The notes under the pieces are model-generated. The model had not been told where the DNA came from and searched no databases. It worked only from the letters and a program-made list of their open reading frames with translations. The position numbers and the translations under genes were made by a program. From assembly GCF_023155275.1 (NCBI RefSeq), contig NZ_JALMUV010000017.1:1-64000 (forward strand): a DNA stretch of 64,000 nucleotides, in the 5' to 3' direction. The stretch is from Streptomyces rhizoryzae. Lineage in GTDB: Bacteria; Actinomycetota; Actinomycetes; Streptomycetales; Streptomycetaceae. Every line of letters starts with the position of its first letter. Within the stretch, counting starts at the first letter, position 1. Of this stretch, positions 17,366 to 26,881 are shown in pieces.

Positions 17366-17425
17366 CCGGTCGCCGGGCCGGGCCGCGCCGGGCCGGAGCC
17401 GGGGCGCCGGGGCGGCGTACGGGCG

Positions 17426-19153
17426 TCAGGCCGGGGGGAAGCCCTGCGGCCAGCGGGCGCGGGCCTGCTCCCGGGAGCGCATCGTCGCCAGGGTCAGCAG
17501 CCCGCGCTCCCGGCCCGTCGCCAGCAGCGCCGGCAGGCCGGGCAGCGGGGCGAGCGCGGCGATGTCGTCCAGGACGAGGGTGAGTGGTGGGTCGAGCCGG
17601 CCGGCGGATGACCGTTCGGCCATGCGGCGGCCGTGCTCGACCACGTGCGAGAGGAGTGCGGTGACCAGCGGCATCGCACCCGGGTCGGTGCGCGGGTCCT
17701 CGATGGACTCGCCCACCACGTAGAGCGTTCCCCCCTCGGCCGCGAATGATTCGAGGCCGAGCGAATCCGCGCGGAGCGGCGTGCTGGCGTCCCGGATGTG
17801 GACCGAGGACAGCGCGGTCAGCGCCCGGCCCACCAGCTCCTTGGCCAGCTCCCGCCGTTCGGTGTACGCGGTGAGCACCGACTCCAGCTCCCCGGCCTGC
17901 CCCGGCGACGCCTTGGCGCTGGTGCGCAGGATCCGGACCGGTTCCTGCGCGGCGCCCGCGGCGTGCGCCCAGCGGTGCAGCTGGCGGAACGGGCGGCCGT
18001 CCAGCGCGGCGGCGTGCAGCCAGCAGCGCAGCAGGGTCTGCGCGGCGTCCGCGACCGCCGAGTCCAGGGCGCTGGCCGGCCGCACCGGCGCCAGCAGCGC
18101 GGCGGCCCGGGCCGCGGCCGTCCCGATCTCCTCGCACCCGGCCGTCGGCGACCAGCGCAGCCGGGCCGGGGTGTCCAGGCGGTGCGTGGGGTCGTAGGCC
18201 AGCACCGGGCCCAGTTTGGCGCGGGCGTCCTTGGTCTCGGCCCACAGGGACGGGTCGGTGGTGGCGAGGACCAGCGGACCGGGGGCGGCGGCGGCCGCGG
18301 CCAGCGCGGCGGCACGGTGGCCGGCCCGCTCGCTGCCGAACCGCACGCGGGGCAGCGCCGCGTCGTCCTCCCCGGCGGCCCCGGCGGCCTCGGCGGGCGG
18401 GACGGGCGGGACCGCGGCGGCGGGCCCGACCGGGACGGGGGAGGGGGCGGGGACGGGCGGCGGGGCCGCTTCCGCCGCGGCCTGCGGGGCGGCCGGGACA
18501 GCCGGAGCGGCGGCAACAGACGGAACGGCCGGGGCAGGTGGGGCAGCCGGGGCCGCGGCCTGCGCCGTGCCGCCCGGGGCGGCCGCCGCCCCCGCGCGCT
18601 GCGCCGCCACCGGCTCCGCCACCGCCGCCCCGGCAGCCGGCGCCGGAACCGCAGCCTCCGCCGCCGGACCGGGACGCGCCGCCCGCGCCGCGGCGGCCTC
18701 CGCCCGGCGCCGGTCCCGGCGGGTCGCCCGGACGGCCCGGTAGCGCGCGACCGTGCCCAGCACGAAGATCGTCAGCACCAGCAGCACCATCAGCTGCCCC
18801 ACGAACAGGCCCCAGAACAGCCCGTAACCGGGCAGTTCGGCCTTCGGCGTGTCCGGCCAGGCCGCCGCGATGTCGTGCGGCGCGGACACCAGGTGCCGCA
18901 GCGCCAGCGGCGTCCCGGTGTACGTCACCCCCGACGGCCAGGCCCCGTGCGCGAACAGCCCGGCCAGGCCGGTCGCCGTCCACACCACCACGGTCAGCCC
19001 GAGCAGGAAGCCGATCAGGCCCACCAGCAGGGCGTCGGGGATGCCCCGGCCCCTGGGGCGCCCGTCCCCGGGGCCGGCCCCGCGCCCGTAGCCGCCGCCG
19101 TGCCCCGGACCGTAGCCGGGCCCGTACCCGTCCTCGTCGTATCCGCGCCTCAC
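17426..19153 (-). CDS. VirD4/TraD-like membrane protein of T4SS-like locus
   Basis: A 575-aa protein. An acidic Gly/Tyr-rich N-terminus is followed by two hydrophobic segments (about residues 35-60 and 105-135), a long Ala/Pro-rich linker, then a cytoplasmic domain resembling the C-terminal half of TraG/VirD4 coupling proteins (LTLVLDDIAALAPL near a Walker-B-like strand). I do not see a convincing Walker A. GTG 19153 overlaps the upstream stop (GTGA). It is the last gene of a six-gene set like the cmd locus of S. coelicolor. It converges on the thioesterase gene with only 60 bases between. Confidence 0.75.
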   Translation of the reverse strand: MRRGYDEDGYGPGYGPGHGGGYGRGAGPGDGRPRGRGIPDALLVGLIGFLLGLTVVVWTATGLAGLFAHGAWPSGVTYTGTPLALRHLVSAPHDIAAAWPDTPKAELPGYGLFWGLFVGQLMVLLVLTIFVLGTVARYRAVRATRRDRRRAEAAAARAARPGPAAEAAVPAPAAGAAVAEPVAAQRAGAAAAPGGTAQAAAPAAPPAPAVPSVAAAPAVPAAPQAAAEAAPPPVPAPSPVPVGPAAAVPPVPPAEAAGAAGEDDAALPRVRFGSERAGHRAAALAAAAAAPGPLVLATTDPSLWAETKDARAKLGPVLAYDPTHRLDTPARLRWSPTAGCEEIGTAAARAAALLAPVRPASALDSAVADAAQTLLRCWLHAAALDGRPFRQLHRWAHAAGAAQEPVRILRTSAKASPGQAGELESVLTAYTERRELAKELVGRALTALSSVHIRDASTPLRADSLGLESFAAEGGTLYVVGESIEDPRTDPGAMPLVTALLSHVVEHGRRMAERSSAGRLDPPLTLVLDDIAALAPLPGLPALLATGRERGLLTLATMRSREQARARWPQGFPPA

Positions 19154-20649
19154 GCCACCGTCTCGCTCGACTCGTTGCGCAACTGCCGTTCCATCGCGAT
19201 GGCCTCGGCCCGGGCCTCCGCCTCGGCGTCCGCCGCCAGCGCCAGCGACCGGGCCTCGTCCGTCGGCAGGGACGCCGACTCGGTCATCGCCCGGTCGGTG
19301 TAGACCAGCGGGCGCTCGGCCTCGGTGATGAGGTGCTTGACGACCTGGACGTTGCCGTTGACGTCCCAGACGGCGATGCCCGGGGTCAGCGTCGGAATGA
19401 TCTCCACCGCCCAGCGCGGCAGCCCCAGCACCTGCCCGGTGGCGCGCGCCTCGTCGGCCTTCTGGGCGTAGATGGTCCGGGTGGACGCCATCTTCAGGAT
19501 CGCCGCGGCCTCCCGGGCGGCCGCCCCGTCCACCACGTCGCTGAGGTGGTGGACGACGGCCACGAACGACAGGCCCAGCCGCCGCCCGAACTTCAGCAGC
19601 CGCTGGAACAGCTGCGCCACGAACGGCGAGTTGATGATGTGCCAGGCTTCCTCGACCAGGAAGATCCGCTTCTTGCGGTCCGGGCGGATCCAGGTGTGCT
19701 CCAGCCAGACGCCGACGATCGCCATCAGGATCGGCATGGCGATGGAGTTCCGGTCGATGTGCGACAGGTCGAAGACGATCAGCGGCGCGTCCAGGTCGAT
19801 ACCGGCCGTGGTCGGCCCGTCGAACATCCCGCGCAGGTCGCCGTCGACCAGCCGGTCCAGCACCAGCGCCACGTCCAGGCCCCAGGCGCGGACATCGTCT
19901 ATGTCGACGTTCATCGCCTCCGCCGACGCCGGCTCGGGGTGCCGCAGCTGCTCGACGATGTCGGAGAGCACCGGCTGCCGCCCGCGCCGGGCCGCCCCGC
20001 CGCCGGACCCGCCGTCCGCCGCCTCCTCCCGCGCACCGTCCGGCTCCCCGTCCGCGTACTGGCCGGTCACCGCCGCGTGCGCGACCTTCAGCGCGAAGCC
20101 GGAACGCTCGTCCAGGCCGTGCCCCATGGCCACCTCGATGATGGTCCGCAGCAGGGCCAGCTGGCCGGTGGTGGTGATCGACGGGTCGAGCGGATTGAGC
20201 CGGATCCCGCCGTTCAGGGCGGCCGCCGGGTCCAGCCGGATGGGCGTTATCCCCAGCTCCTGCGCGATGAGGTTCCACTCGCCGACGCCGTCCTCGCCCT
20301 GCGCGTCCAGCACCACCACCTGCCGGTCCCGGAACCGCAGCTGGCGCAGGACGTACGTCTTCTCCAGCGCCGACTTGCCGTTGCCGGACTCGCCGAGGAC
20401 CAGCCAGTGCGGCGCCGGCAGCTGCTGGCCGTACAGCTGGAACGGGTCGTAGATGTACCCCTTGCCGGAGTACACCTCCCGCCCGATGATCACGCCCGAG
20501 TCGCCCAGCCCCGGCGCCGCGGTCGGCAGGTAGACCGCCTGTGCCTGGCCGGTGGAGGTGCGTACGGGCAGCCGTGTCGTCTCCACCTTCCCGAACAGGA
20601 AGCTGGTGAAGGCTTCGGTGAGGGCACCGAGCGGATCGAACATGGCCAT
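19150..20649 (-). CDS. VirB4-like T4SS ATPase
   Basis: A 499-aa cytoplasmic ATPase. Walker A GESGNGKS at residues 86-93 and a Walker-B-like RIFLVEEAWHI at about 330 match VirB4/TraC AAA proteins, but the usual N-terminal VirB4 domain is missing and may be supplied by the next upstream protein. It should energise a secretion- or conjugation-like complex. Its closest remembered relative is the ATP/GTP-binding protein SCO4127 (cmdB), whose locus affects sporulation and antibiotic production. A short low-complexity insert lies at about residues 205-225. Confidence 0.85.
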   Translation of the reverse strand: MAMFDPLGALTEAFTSFLFGKVETTRLPVRTSTGQAQAVYLPTAAPGLGDSGVIIGREVYSGKGYIYDPFQLYGQQLPAPHWLVLGESGNGKSALEKTYVLRQLRFRDRQVVVLDAQGEDGVGEWNLIAQELGITPIRLDPAAALNGGIRLNPLDPSITTTGQLALLRTIIEVAMGHGLDERSGFALKVAHAAVTGQYADGEPDGAREEAADGGSGGGAARRGRQPVLSDIVEQLRHPEPASAEAMNVDIDDVRAWGLDVALVLDRLVDGDLRGMFDGPTTAGIDLDAPLIVFDLSHIDRNSIAMPILMAIVGVWLEHTWIRPDRKKRIFLVEEAWHIINSPFVAQLFQRLLKFGRRLGLSFVAVVHHLSDVVDGAAAREAAAILKMASTRTIYAQKADEARATGQVLGLPRWAVEIIPTLTPGIAVWDVNGNVQVVKHLITEAERPLVYTDRAMTESASLPTDEARSLALAADAEAEARAEAIAMERQLRNESSETVA

Positions 20650-20697
20650 GACGTACGCGCCTCCCAGGGCTTTTCGCGGCGTGCGGCGGATACCGGG

Positions 20698-22263
20698 CTA
20701 GCGGCGGATACCGGTCGCGAACGGCAGGGTGTTCACGAACGCCCGGTGGTGCTCCCGGTCGCACCACTCCAGCTTGAGGTAGGACTTGCCCGCCGAGGCG
20801 CGGATGGTCCGCTTGTCGCGGGCCAGCGCCTCCGGGGAACGGGACGAGACCGTGAGGTACCCGACGAGGTTGACGCCGGCCGCGCCGGACGCCAGGTCCT
20901 CGCCGCGCTGGTCCACCCGCCCGTGGTGCGCGACGTCCCGCGGGTCCACGACCCGGTTCATCTTCGCGGCCCGGCTCGCCTCCGCGTCGTCGTTGGTCTT
21001 CTCCGTCAGCATCCGCTCGATGGCCACCTCGGTGGGCTCCAGGTCCATGCAGACCGCGACCGTGCGGATCACGTCCGGGGTGTGCACCAGCAGCGGCGCC
21101 AGGAAGTTGACGCCCACCGGGGTCAGCGGCCACTCCTTCACCCAGGCGGTGGCGTGGCACCACGGCGCCCGGGTCGACGACTCCCGCGTCTTGGCCTGGA
21201 GGTACGTCGGCTCGGTCGCGTCCAGCTCGGCCGGCCAGGCGTTGCGCTTGCTCATCGCCTGGATGTGGTCGATCGGGTGGTCCGGGTCGTACATCGAGTG
21301 CACCAGCGACGCCAGCCGGGCCTGCCCCAGGGGCTGCCGCACCCGGATGTCCGCCTCCGTCAGCCGGGCGCAGATGTCCGTCAGCTCACGGGCCATCACC
21401 ACCGCCAGCCCGGCGTCCCGGTCCAGCTTCCGGCGCAGCAGCCCGCCGCGCTGGGCGGCCGCCGCCCGCGCCATGGTGACCGCCTCGGCGGCCAGCTCCC
21501 GGGTGTAGTGCATGCACGCGACCAGATAGGCCCGGTGCTGCTCGGAGGAGGTGGACACCATCGACTGGAGCTGGTCGTAGGAGTCCCGCAGCCACTGCGG
21601 CGCGCCCGCGTCGCCGCGCTGGGCGACGTCCTTGGCGTGCGCGTCCGGGTCGGCGGGCAGCGTCCGCGCCAGCATCTGGAGCCGCGTGACGAACCCGTCG
21701 CCGTTGGCGACGTGCTTGAGCAGCGTGCCGAACCGGTCGACCAGCGCCTCCTGGTCCTCGCTGTCCCGCAGCCCGACGCCCGGCCCCTCGATCTCGATCG
21801 CCGCGGTCACCGTGCGCCGGTCCGCGTGCAGCAGCACCGCGATCTCGTCCGGCCCGAACGGCGCCGACAGCCAGTTGATCCGCCCGATCCCGGGCGGAGG
21901 CCCGATCTCCACTTCCCTCCCGTCCAGCCGTACGCCGGCTTCCATGGCCCCGGAGCGGTACACCGCCCCTCCCTTGCGCACCGTACGCCGGAAACTCCGC
22001 CGGATCTCGAACCACTTGTAGTACGTCCGCCCCTTGTACGGCACGTACACCATGGCCAGCCCCAGCATCGGGAAGCCGGTCAGGGAGGCGATCCGCAGCG
22101 GCAGCGAGGGCACCAGCAGCCCGCACATCATCCCCAGGAACGCCCCGGCGATGATCAGTGCGACCTCGCCGGTCTCCCGGTTCTTGCCGATGACGGCGTT
22201 CGGCCGGGCGCGGCCGATCAGATACGTGCGCCGCGGTGCGATCGGCTGGGACGGCGTGCTCAA
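20698..22263 (-). CDS. SCO6880-family membrane protein (T4SS-like)
   Basis: A 521-aa protein of the family annotated SCO6880-like. Two membrane segments at about residues 35-75 (ALIIAGAFLGMMCGLLV and a second hydrophobic run) are followed by a large soluble region. It begins at TTG 22263 overlapping the upstream TGA; I see no closer ATG or GTG. Its position next to VirB4 suggests it replaces PrgI/VirB3 plus the missing VirB4 N-terminal half; that is inference from arrangement. Confidence 0.75.
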   Translation of the reverse strand: MSTPSQPIAPRRTYLIGRARPNAVIGKNRETGEVALIIAGAFLGMMCGLLVPSLPLRIASLTGFPMLGLAMVYVPYKGRTYYKWFEIRRSFRRTVRKGGAVYRSGAMEAGVRLDGREVEIGPPPGIGRINWLSAPFGPDEIAVLLHADRRTVTAAIEIEGPGVGLRDSEDQEALVDRFGTLLKHVANGDGFVTRLQMLARTLPADPDAHAKDVAQRGDAGAPQWLRDSYDQLQSMVSTSSEQHRAYLVACMHYTRELAAEAVTMARAAAAQRGGLLRRKLDRDAGLAVVMARELTDICARLTEADIRVRQPLGQARLASLVHSMYDPDHPIDHIQAMSKRNAWPAELDATEPTYLQAKTRESSTRAPWCHATAWVKEWPLTPVGVNFLAPLLVHTPDVIRTVAVCMDLEPTEVAIERMLTEKTNDDAEASRAAKMNRVVDPRDVAHHGRVDQRGEDLASGAAGVNLVGYLTVSSRSPEALARDKRTIRASAGKSYLKLEWCDREHHRAFVNTLPFATGIRR

Positions 22264-23531
22264 CGCCCGTCACCTCCTGGTGCCTTGCCGGTGCGGGCGC
22301 CGCCGGTACCGGGGTTCGTGCGGGGGGCCGGGGCCGCCGGGGTCCCGCGGGAGCCGTGGGCGGCGACACCGCCGGCCACCGCGTCGGCCGGCCGGGACGG
22401 ACCGCCCTGCGCGCCGCCGCCGTCGCCGCCCGACCGGCGGGAACTGTGCGTCTTGATGCCCTGCGAGACCAGCGCCGCCGGCGAGGAGATCATGGCGGCC
22501 GCCTGGCTGCCGTCGGTGGCCCGCCCCTTGCTCGTCCGCGCCGAGATCATCTCGTCGCCGAAGCCGGGGACGAAGCGGTAGATCACCGCGCTGGCGAAGA
22601 TCGCCAGGATGATGATGGCCAGACCGGACACCACCGCGGAGAACGCGTTCGGGCCCTTGTCCCCGGACAGCGCGCCGGCGACCCCCAGCACGATGACGAT
22701 CACCGGTTTGACCAGGATCACCGCGATCATGATCCCCGCCCAGCGGCGGACGTGCCCCCACATGTTCTTGTCGACCAGCCCGGCGTAGACCACCGTGCCC
22801 AGCAGCGCCCCGACGTACAGCAGCGCGGCCCGGATCACCAGCTCCAGCCACAGCACACCGGCGGCCAGCACGGACACCAGCGACACCACGATCAGCATGA
22901 TCGGGCCGCCGCCGATGTCCGACCCCTTGGTCAGCGCCTGCGAGAACGCCCCGAAGAACGTGTCGGTCTGGGCCCCCGTCCCCTTCGCGATGATCTCGGT
23001 GACCCCGTCGGTCGCCGACACCACCGTGTAGAGGATCAGCGGGGTGAACGCGGACGCCAGCACGGTCAGCCAGAGGAACCCGATCGCCTCGCTGATCGCC
23101 TCCGTCAGCCGCACCCCGCGCACCGCCCGCTTGGCGACGGCGAGCAGCCACAGCACCAGCGTCAGCACCGTGGACGCGGCGAACACCACCGCGTACTGCC
23201 GCAGGAACGCCGCATTGGTGAAGTCCACCTGCGACGTCGCCTTCACCGCCTCCGACAATTTATCGACAATCCAGGCAGCGGCTTTGGCGCAACCCTTGGC
23301 CAGCGACCCGAGGGGGTCGAGGGGGTTGTTGTCGAGGGGGTTGCCGGGCAGCGAGCCCCCTCCGGTCCGGCCCTGCTGCTGGCAGTCCTGCAGCGCAGGG
23401 CCGCTGAAGCCGTCGCAGGGGTCCGGGGGCGCGGCCACCGCCCGCGTCGCCAGCAGGACGGCAAGGGCCTGCACGCCCGCCAGAGCGGCGGCGACCGAGA
23501 ACACACGGCGGTGCTCGGGCTTACCGGGCAT
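22260..23531 (-). CDS. TrbL/VirB6-like polytopic membrane protein
   Basis: A 423-aa protein with an N-terminal signal-like hydrophobic stretch, a Cys pair in PDPCDGFSGPALQDC, then six to seven membrane helices between about residues 110 and 340 and a Gly/Ser/Pro-rich C-terminal tail. This is the TrbL/VirB6 layout of the inner-membrane channel component. ATG 23531 overlaps the upstream gene's TAA by 11 bases, so the two are coupled. Confidence 0.8.
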   Translation of the reverse strand: MPGKPEHRRVFSVAAALAGVQALAVLLATRAVAAPPDPCDGFSGPALQDCQQQGRTGGGSLPGNPLDNNPLDPLGSLAKGCAKAAAWIVDKLSEAVKATSQVDFTNAAFLRQYAVVFAASTVLTLVLWLLAVAKRAVRGVRLTEAISEAIGFLWLTVLASAFTPLILYTVVSATDGVTEIIAKGTGAQTDTFFGAFSQALTKGSDIGGGPIMLIVVSLVSVLAAGVLWLELVIRAALLYVGALLGTVVYAGLVDKNMWGHVRRWAGIMIAVILVKPVIVIVLGVAGALSGDKGPNAFSAVVSGLAIIILAIFASAVIYRFVPGFGDEMISARTSKGRATDGSQAAAMISSPAALVSQGIKTHSSRRSGGDGGGAQGGPSRPADAVAGGVAAHGSRGTPAAPAPRTNPGTGGARTGKAPGGDGR

Positions 23532-24375
23532 AGGTGAAACCTCCGTAGCCTTGCACGGCCTTGGCCATGTCCTCCGCCGACGCTGCCGCTTGGTCCCGCC
23601 CGATGGGGGCGGGCCCGTTCTTCTGCGTGAACCGGGTGACCTTCCAGTCCCCGCCCTGCCAGGCCATGTCGAACGTGGTGGTGTACCAGCTCTCGGTGAC
23701 CGGCTTCTGCGAGGTCGTCCCCGCGAGGCCGAAGAGCGCGGAATACCAGACCGAGACCTTGGCCGTGCCGTCCTTGAACGACTCGGTCTTCGTGCCGGCG
23801 GGAGTGGCACGGGAGACGAAGGTCATGCCCTGGGGCGCGGTGCCGTCCGGCTTGAGGCCGATCCGCGCCAGGAAGGCCGCATTGCCGTACGCCTTGTCCA
23901 GTTCGCTCCTGCGCGCGGCCGCGACGGACGGGGCGTAGACCGCGTTCACGATCTCCTGGCGCCGGGCGGCGTTGTACATCCCGTCGCTGTTCAGCGCCAC
24001 CACATAATTAGCCGCCGCCGACTGCGCCCCCTGCTCGGTCTGCGGGAAGCCGGAGGCGATGCCGGCGGTGCTGCCGGTGACCGGCTTGGTGCCGGTGGGG
24101 GCCGTGGGGCGGGCCGCCGCGGGGTCCTTGGCGGTGCCGGCGGAGTCCGCGCCGGTCTCGCTGTTGCCGCTGCCGCCGCGGTTGGCGAACGCGATGGCCG
24201 CGATCAGCAGCACGACCACGCCGACCACCGTGACGAGGTTGCGGCTGGACAGGCCGGTCCGGGCGCGGCGGGGCGCGCCGTAGGTGTCGCTCTCGCCGTC
24301 GGGAAGTCTGGTCCGGGTCTGGCCCGTGCCGGAGCCGCGGCCGTCGCCGTAGCCCCCGTCGTCGCCGATACTCAT
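23521..24375 (-). CDS. VirB8/TcpC-like bitopic membrane protein
   Basis: A 284-aa protein: a Gly-rich cytoplasmic N-terminus of about 45 residues, one membrane helix (LVTVVGVVVLLIAAIAFA), a Ser/Thr/Ala linker and a compact extracytoplasmic domain (about 110-284). This topology and the NTF2-like strand pattern fit VirB8/TcpC scaffold proteins. No Cys or lipobox is present. It sits first in the run of five tightly packed genes. Confidence 0.7.
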   Translation of the reverse strand: MSIGDDGGYGDGRGSGTGQTRTRLPDGESDTYGAPRRARTGLSSRNLVTVVGVVVLLIAAIAFANRGGSGNSETGADSAGTAKDPAAARPTAPTGTKPVTGSTAGIASGFPQTEQGAQSAAANYVVALNSDGMYNAARRQEIVNAVYAPSVAAARRSELDKAYGNAAFLARIGLKPDGTAPQGMTFVSRATPAGTKTESFKDGTAKVSVWYSALFGLAGTTSQKPVTESWYTTTFDMAWQGGDWKVTRFTQKNGPAPIGRDQAAASAEDMAKAVQGYGGFTYAR

Positions 24376-24958
24376 CGCGCCTGTGCCCCCTTAGCCGCCA
24401 TCGCCGCTGCCGCCCTCGCCGTCCGTGCCGTTGGTGTGCCGCCTTCATATGACCGTAGCCGCGCGGGCGGCGGCTCGGGTGAAGTGGTACGAGTACATCT
24501 CACCGTGACGGTTCCTCAGTTGCTGGGCGGCAGAGGCGAATGGGGGACTTCGGGCGGTATGTTCCCTGGTCCACCGTGCGCCCGCCGCGGCCTGCGGGGC
24601 TGTCGGAACCACCTGTCCCCGCGCCGCGGGCAGCCCAATCGGCCCGCTGGTGGCGGGCGTGGTCAGGGCGCGGCGCAGGGCCCCGCGGAACGGGGTGAGG
24701 GGGCGTCAGCATGGGGCCTCGGGCGGGGAGGGGGGCGAAGGGGCGTACGGCAGGGCACGGGACGGCGGCACGGGGCCGGGCGGGGGCGCACGGGGGGCGG
24801 CACCGGGACGGGCGGATGCCGGGGTGCGCGGGGGTGGCGGGCGGGGCGGCGGGCAGGGCGCGGGGGGTGGTGCCGCCCGCGGCACCGCGGAGCGTCCGGC
24901 GGCCGGGGTGCCGGCCGCCGGACGGGGCTCGCGCGGGCGGGCCCGGTGCGGGCCGGCC
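24376..24958. other. 583-base gap inside the T4SS-like locus
   Basis: No gene is supported here. Frames on both strands are Gly/Arg/Pro-rich shadows without a ribosome binding site. The right 250 bases are extremely G-rich on the plus strand. The promoter for the five downstream minus-strand genes probably lies at 24376-24560, where the DNA is less GC-rich, but I cannot assign -35 and -10 boxes. Confidence 0.5.
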
Positions 24959-25267
24959 CTAGACGGCCATCCCGTAGACGATGGTGAACAGGGTGCCCAG
25001 GGAGCCGATGATGAAGACGCCGGTGAGGCCGGCCACGATCAGGCCCTTGCCCTGCTCGGCGCTGAAGGTGTCGCGGAGCGCGGTCGCGCCGATCCGCTGC
25101 TTGGCGGCGCCCCAGATGGCGATGCCGAGGCAGAGCAGGATCGCCACCGCCATGATGACCTCGACCATCACACGGGCCTCGTTGCCCAGGCTGCCGAACG
25201 GGCCCCAGTCCGGGGCGATTCCGCCGATGATGGTGGTGATGTCGCCCTTTTCGGCCGCAATGTACAT
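24959..25267 (-). CDS. Small two-helix membrane protein, VirB2-like
   Basis: A 102-aa protein starting at ATG 25267 (MYIAAEKGD) after a GGTGAG site. Two hydrophobic helices (about residues 35-58 and 76-100) flank a short basic loop KQRIGATALR, like TrbC/VirB2 pilin precursors or VirB3 proteins. There is no obvious signal peptidase site. Its place at the head of the locus, facing the lytic transglycosylase gene, supports a T4SS role but sequence similarity alone is weak. Confidence 0.7.
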   Translation of the reverse strand: MYIAAEKGDITTIIGGIAPDWGPFGSLGNEARVMVEVIMAVAILLCLGIAIWGAAKQRIGATALRDTFSAEQGKGLIVAGLTGVFIIGSLGTLFTIVYGMAV

Positions 25268-25656
25268 GTGTGAACTCACCGCCCCTTTATGGGAAGTTGC
25301 CGGAACGCGCCGCACCGCACGGCACCGTCAGTCTCTATCTTCTCCGACGAAGACGCCATCGGATGTCGACTCGGCGGCTTTCTTCGGCGGATCCGGTGGG
25401 CGCGCCGGGTGCGTGGCGCCGCCCGCCGTCCGCCGGACCCCATTGTCTCACCGTGTGTATCACGGGGGATAACGCTGAGCAATGACTGCCGGGGCGGCGC
25501 GGGCGGCCCGGCCCGGGGCGGGGCGCGGATGTGACGGGAATCGCACACCGTTCGAAGCGCCCCCTGCGCCGTCCCGTGCGCCGCGGTGCGGCGGCAACGC
25601 GCGCGGAGGCCGAAGAAAGGGCTGTGAACCGCGCCTGAATAGGGGAGGGTTGGGGC
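25268..25656. other. Divergent intergenic region, VirB2-like / hydrolase genes
   Basis: This 389-base spacer must carry promoters for both directions. The only structure I see is CCGTG-TGTAT-CACGG at 25451-25465, a short inverted repeat in the less GC-rich middle. No coding frame with a ribosome binding site is present. Confidence 0.5.
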
Positions 25657-26658
25657 GTGCGGAAATTCTGGGTGGCCGGCGGGCTCGGGGCGGGGCTGAT
25701 GCTCTGCCTGGTCGGGCTGCTTGTGATCGGGACGTACGGGGCGGCGGCCGGGCTCGGGGCGGCCGGCCGGGCGGTCGGGCTGGCCAAGGGCGCGGTGCCG
25801 GCCGCCTACCAGTCGCTGGTGCAGAAGTGGGGCACGCTCTGCCCGGAGATCAGCCCGGCGCTGCTGGCGGCCCAGCTCTACCAGGAGAGCGGCTGGAACG
25901 CCCGCGCGCAGAGCCCGGCGGACGCCCGCGGGATAGCGCAGTTCATCCCCGGCACCTGGGCGACCCACGGCATCGACGGCAACGGCGACGGCACGAAGGA
26001 CATCTGGGACCCGGAGGACGCCATTCCGTCGGCCGCCTCGTACGACTGCGAACTGGCCCGCTACGTCAAGGGCGCGCCGGGCGACGCCACCGCCAACATG
26101 CTCGCGGCGTACAACGCGGGCGCGTACCGGGTCATCCAATACCACGGCGTCCCCCCGTACCGCGAGACCCAGAATTACGTCAAGACCATCACCACGCTGG
26201 CCAAGAGCTTCGCGGCGCCGACCGCCCCGGTGGCGCCCTCCCGGCAGGCCGCGGCGGCCATCTACTACGCCCAGGGCAAGCTCGGCACGCCCTATCTGTG
26301 GGGCGGCAACGGCACGGCCGACCAGGGCGGCCGGTTCGACTGCTCCGGGCTGACCAAGGCCGCGTACCACTCGGTGGGCATCGAGCTGCCCCGGGTCGCC
26401 AACGACCAGTGGAACGCCGGCCCGCACCCCAAGCGGAACGAGCTGCTCCCCGGCGATCTGGTGTTCTTCGCCTACGACCTGAACGACCCGCGCTCCATCC
26501 ACCACGTGGGGATCTACGTGGGCGGCGGCTACATGATCAACGCGCCCTACACGGGGGCGGTGATCCGGTTCGACAAGATCGATACGCCGGACTACATCGG
26601 CGCCACGCGGGTGACGTCCGATGGCGCGAAAGCGCTCCCCTCCGGGAACGGCGGGTGA
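25657..26658 (+). CDS. Cell-wall hydrolase: SLT transglycosylase + NlpC/P60
   Basis: A 333-aa exported bifunctional hydrolase, VirB1-like. An N-terminal signal/anchor helix (residues 4-28) precedes a lysozyme-like SLT domain with catalytic Glu77 in QLYQESGW and the AYNAG motif, then an NlpC/P60 peptidase with Cys229 in RFDCSGL and His283 in HHVGIYV. It cleaves glycan strands and peptide stems. Start GTG 25657 follows GGGGAGGG. Divergent orientation beside the T4SS-like genes suggests it opens the wall for that apparatus; SCO4132 is the likely counterpart from memory. Confidence 0.88.
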   Translation: MRKFWVAGGLGAGLMLCLVGLLVIGTYGAAAGLGAAGRAVGLAKGAVPAAYQSLVQKWGTLCPEISPALLAAQLYQESGWNARAQSPADARGIAQFIPGTWATHGIDGNGDGTKDIWDPEDAIPSAASYDCELARYVKGAPGDATANMLAAYNAGAYRVIQYHGVPPYRETQNYVKTITTLAKSFAAPTAPVAPSRQAAAAIYYAQGKLGTPYLWGGNGTADQGGRFDCSGLTKAAYHSVGIELPRVANDQWNAGPHPKRNELLPGDLVFFAYDLNDPRSIHHVGIYVGGGYMINAPYTGAVIRFDKIDTPDYIGATRVTSDGAKALPSGNGG

Positions 26659-26881
26659 ACATAAGTCCTGAACTGCGAGGACGGGTCAAGCTTCGATAAC
26701 GTCCTGGTGATCATCCCGTGGAGAGTGGAACGCCGGGGGTGGGCGGCGCGTTCCCCTGGCGTGGGGACACGGCAGCGCCCGCGCTCACGGCGGTACACGC
26801 TCGGCGACCACACGGATCGGCAACGGGGGCAGGCAGCACACGACGGCGCTCGCGCGCGCGGAAGACAAGGGGCCACCGCAG

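Noticed and set aside
18538..22581. 1347-codon plus-strand open frame
   Set aside because: Antisense to the T4SS-like genes; Arg/Pro/Gly-rich composition typical of a GC-rich shadow frame.
24500..24712. Possible 70-codon gene in the T4SS-like locus
   Set aside because: Pro/Arg-rich without start signal; I could not support it.
17426..26658. Integrative conjugative element
   Set aside because: No integrase, relaxase, replication gene, tRNA or direct-repeat attachment sites were seen, and flanking genes look like core chromosome.
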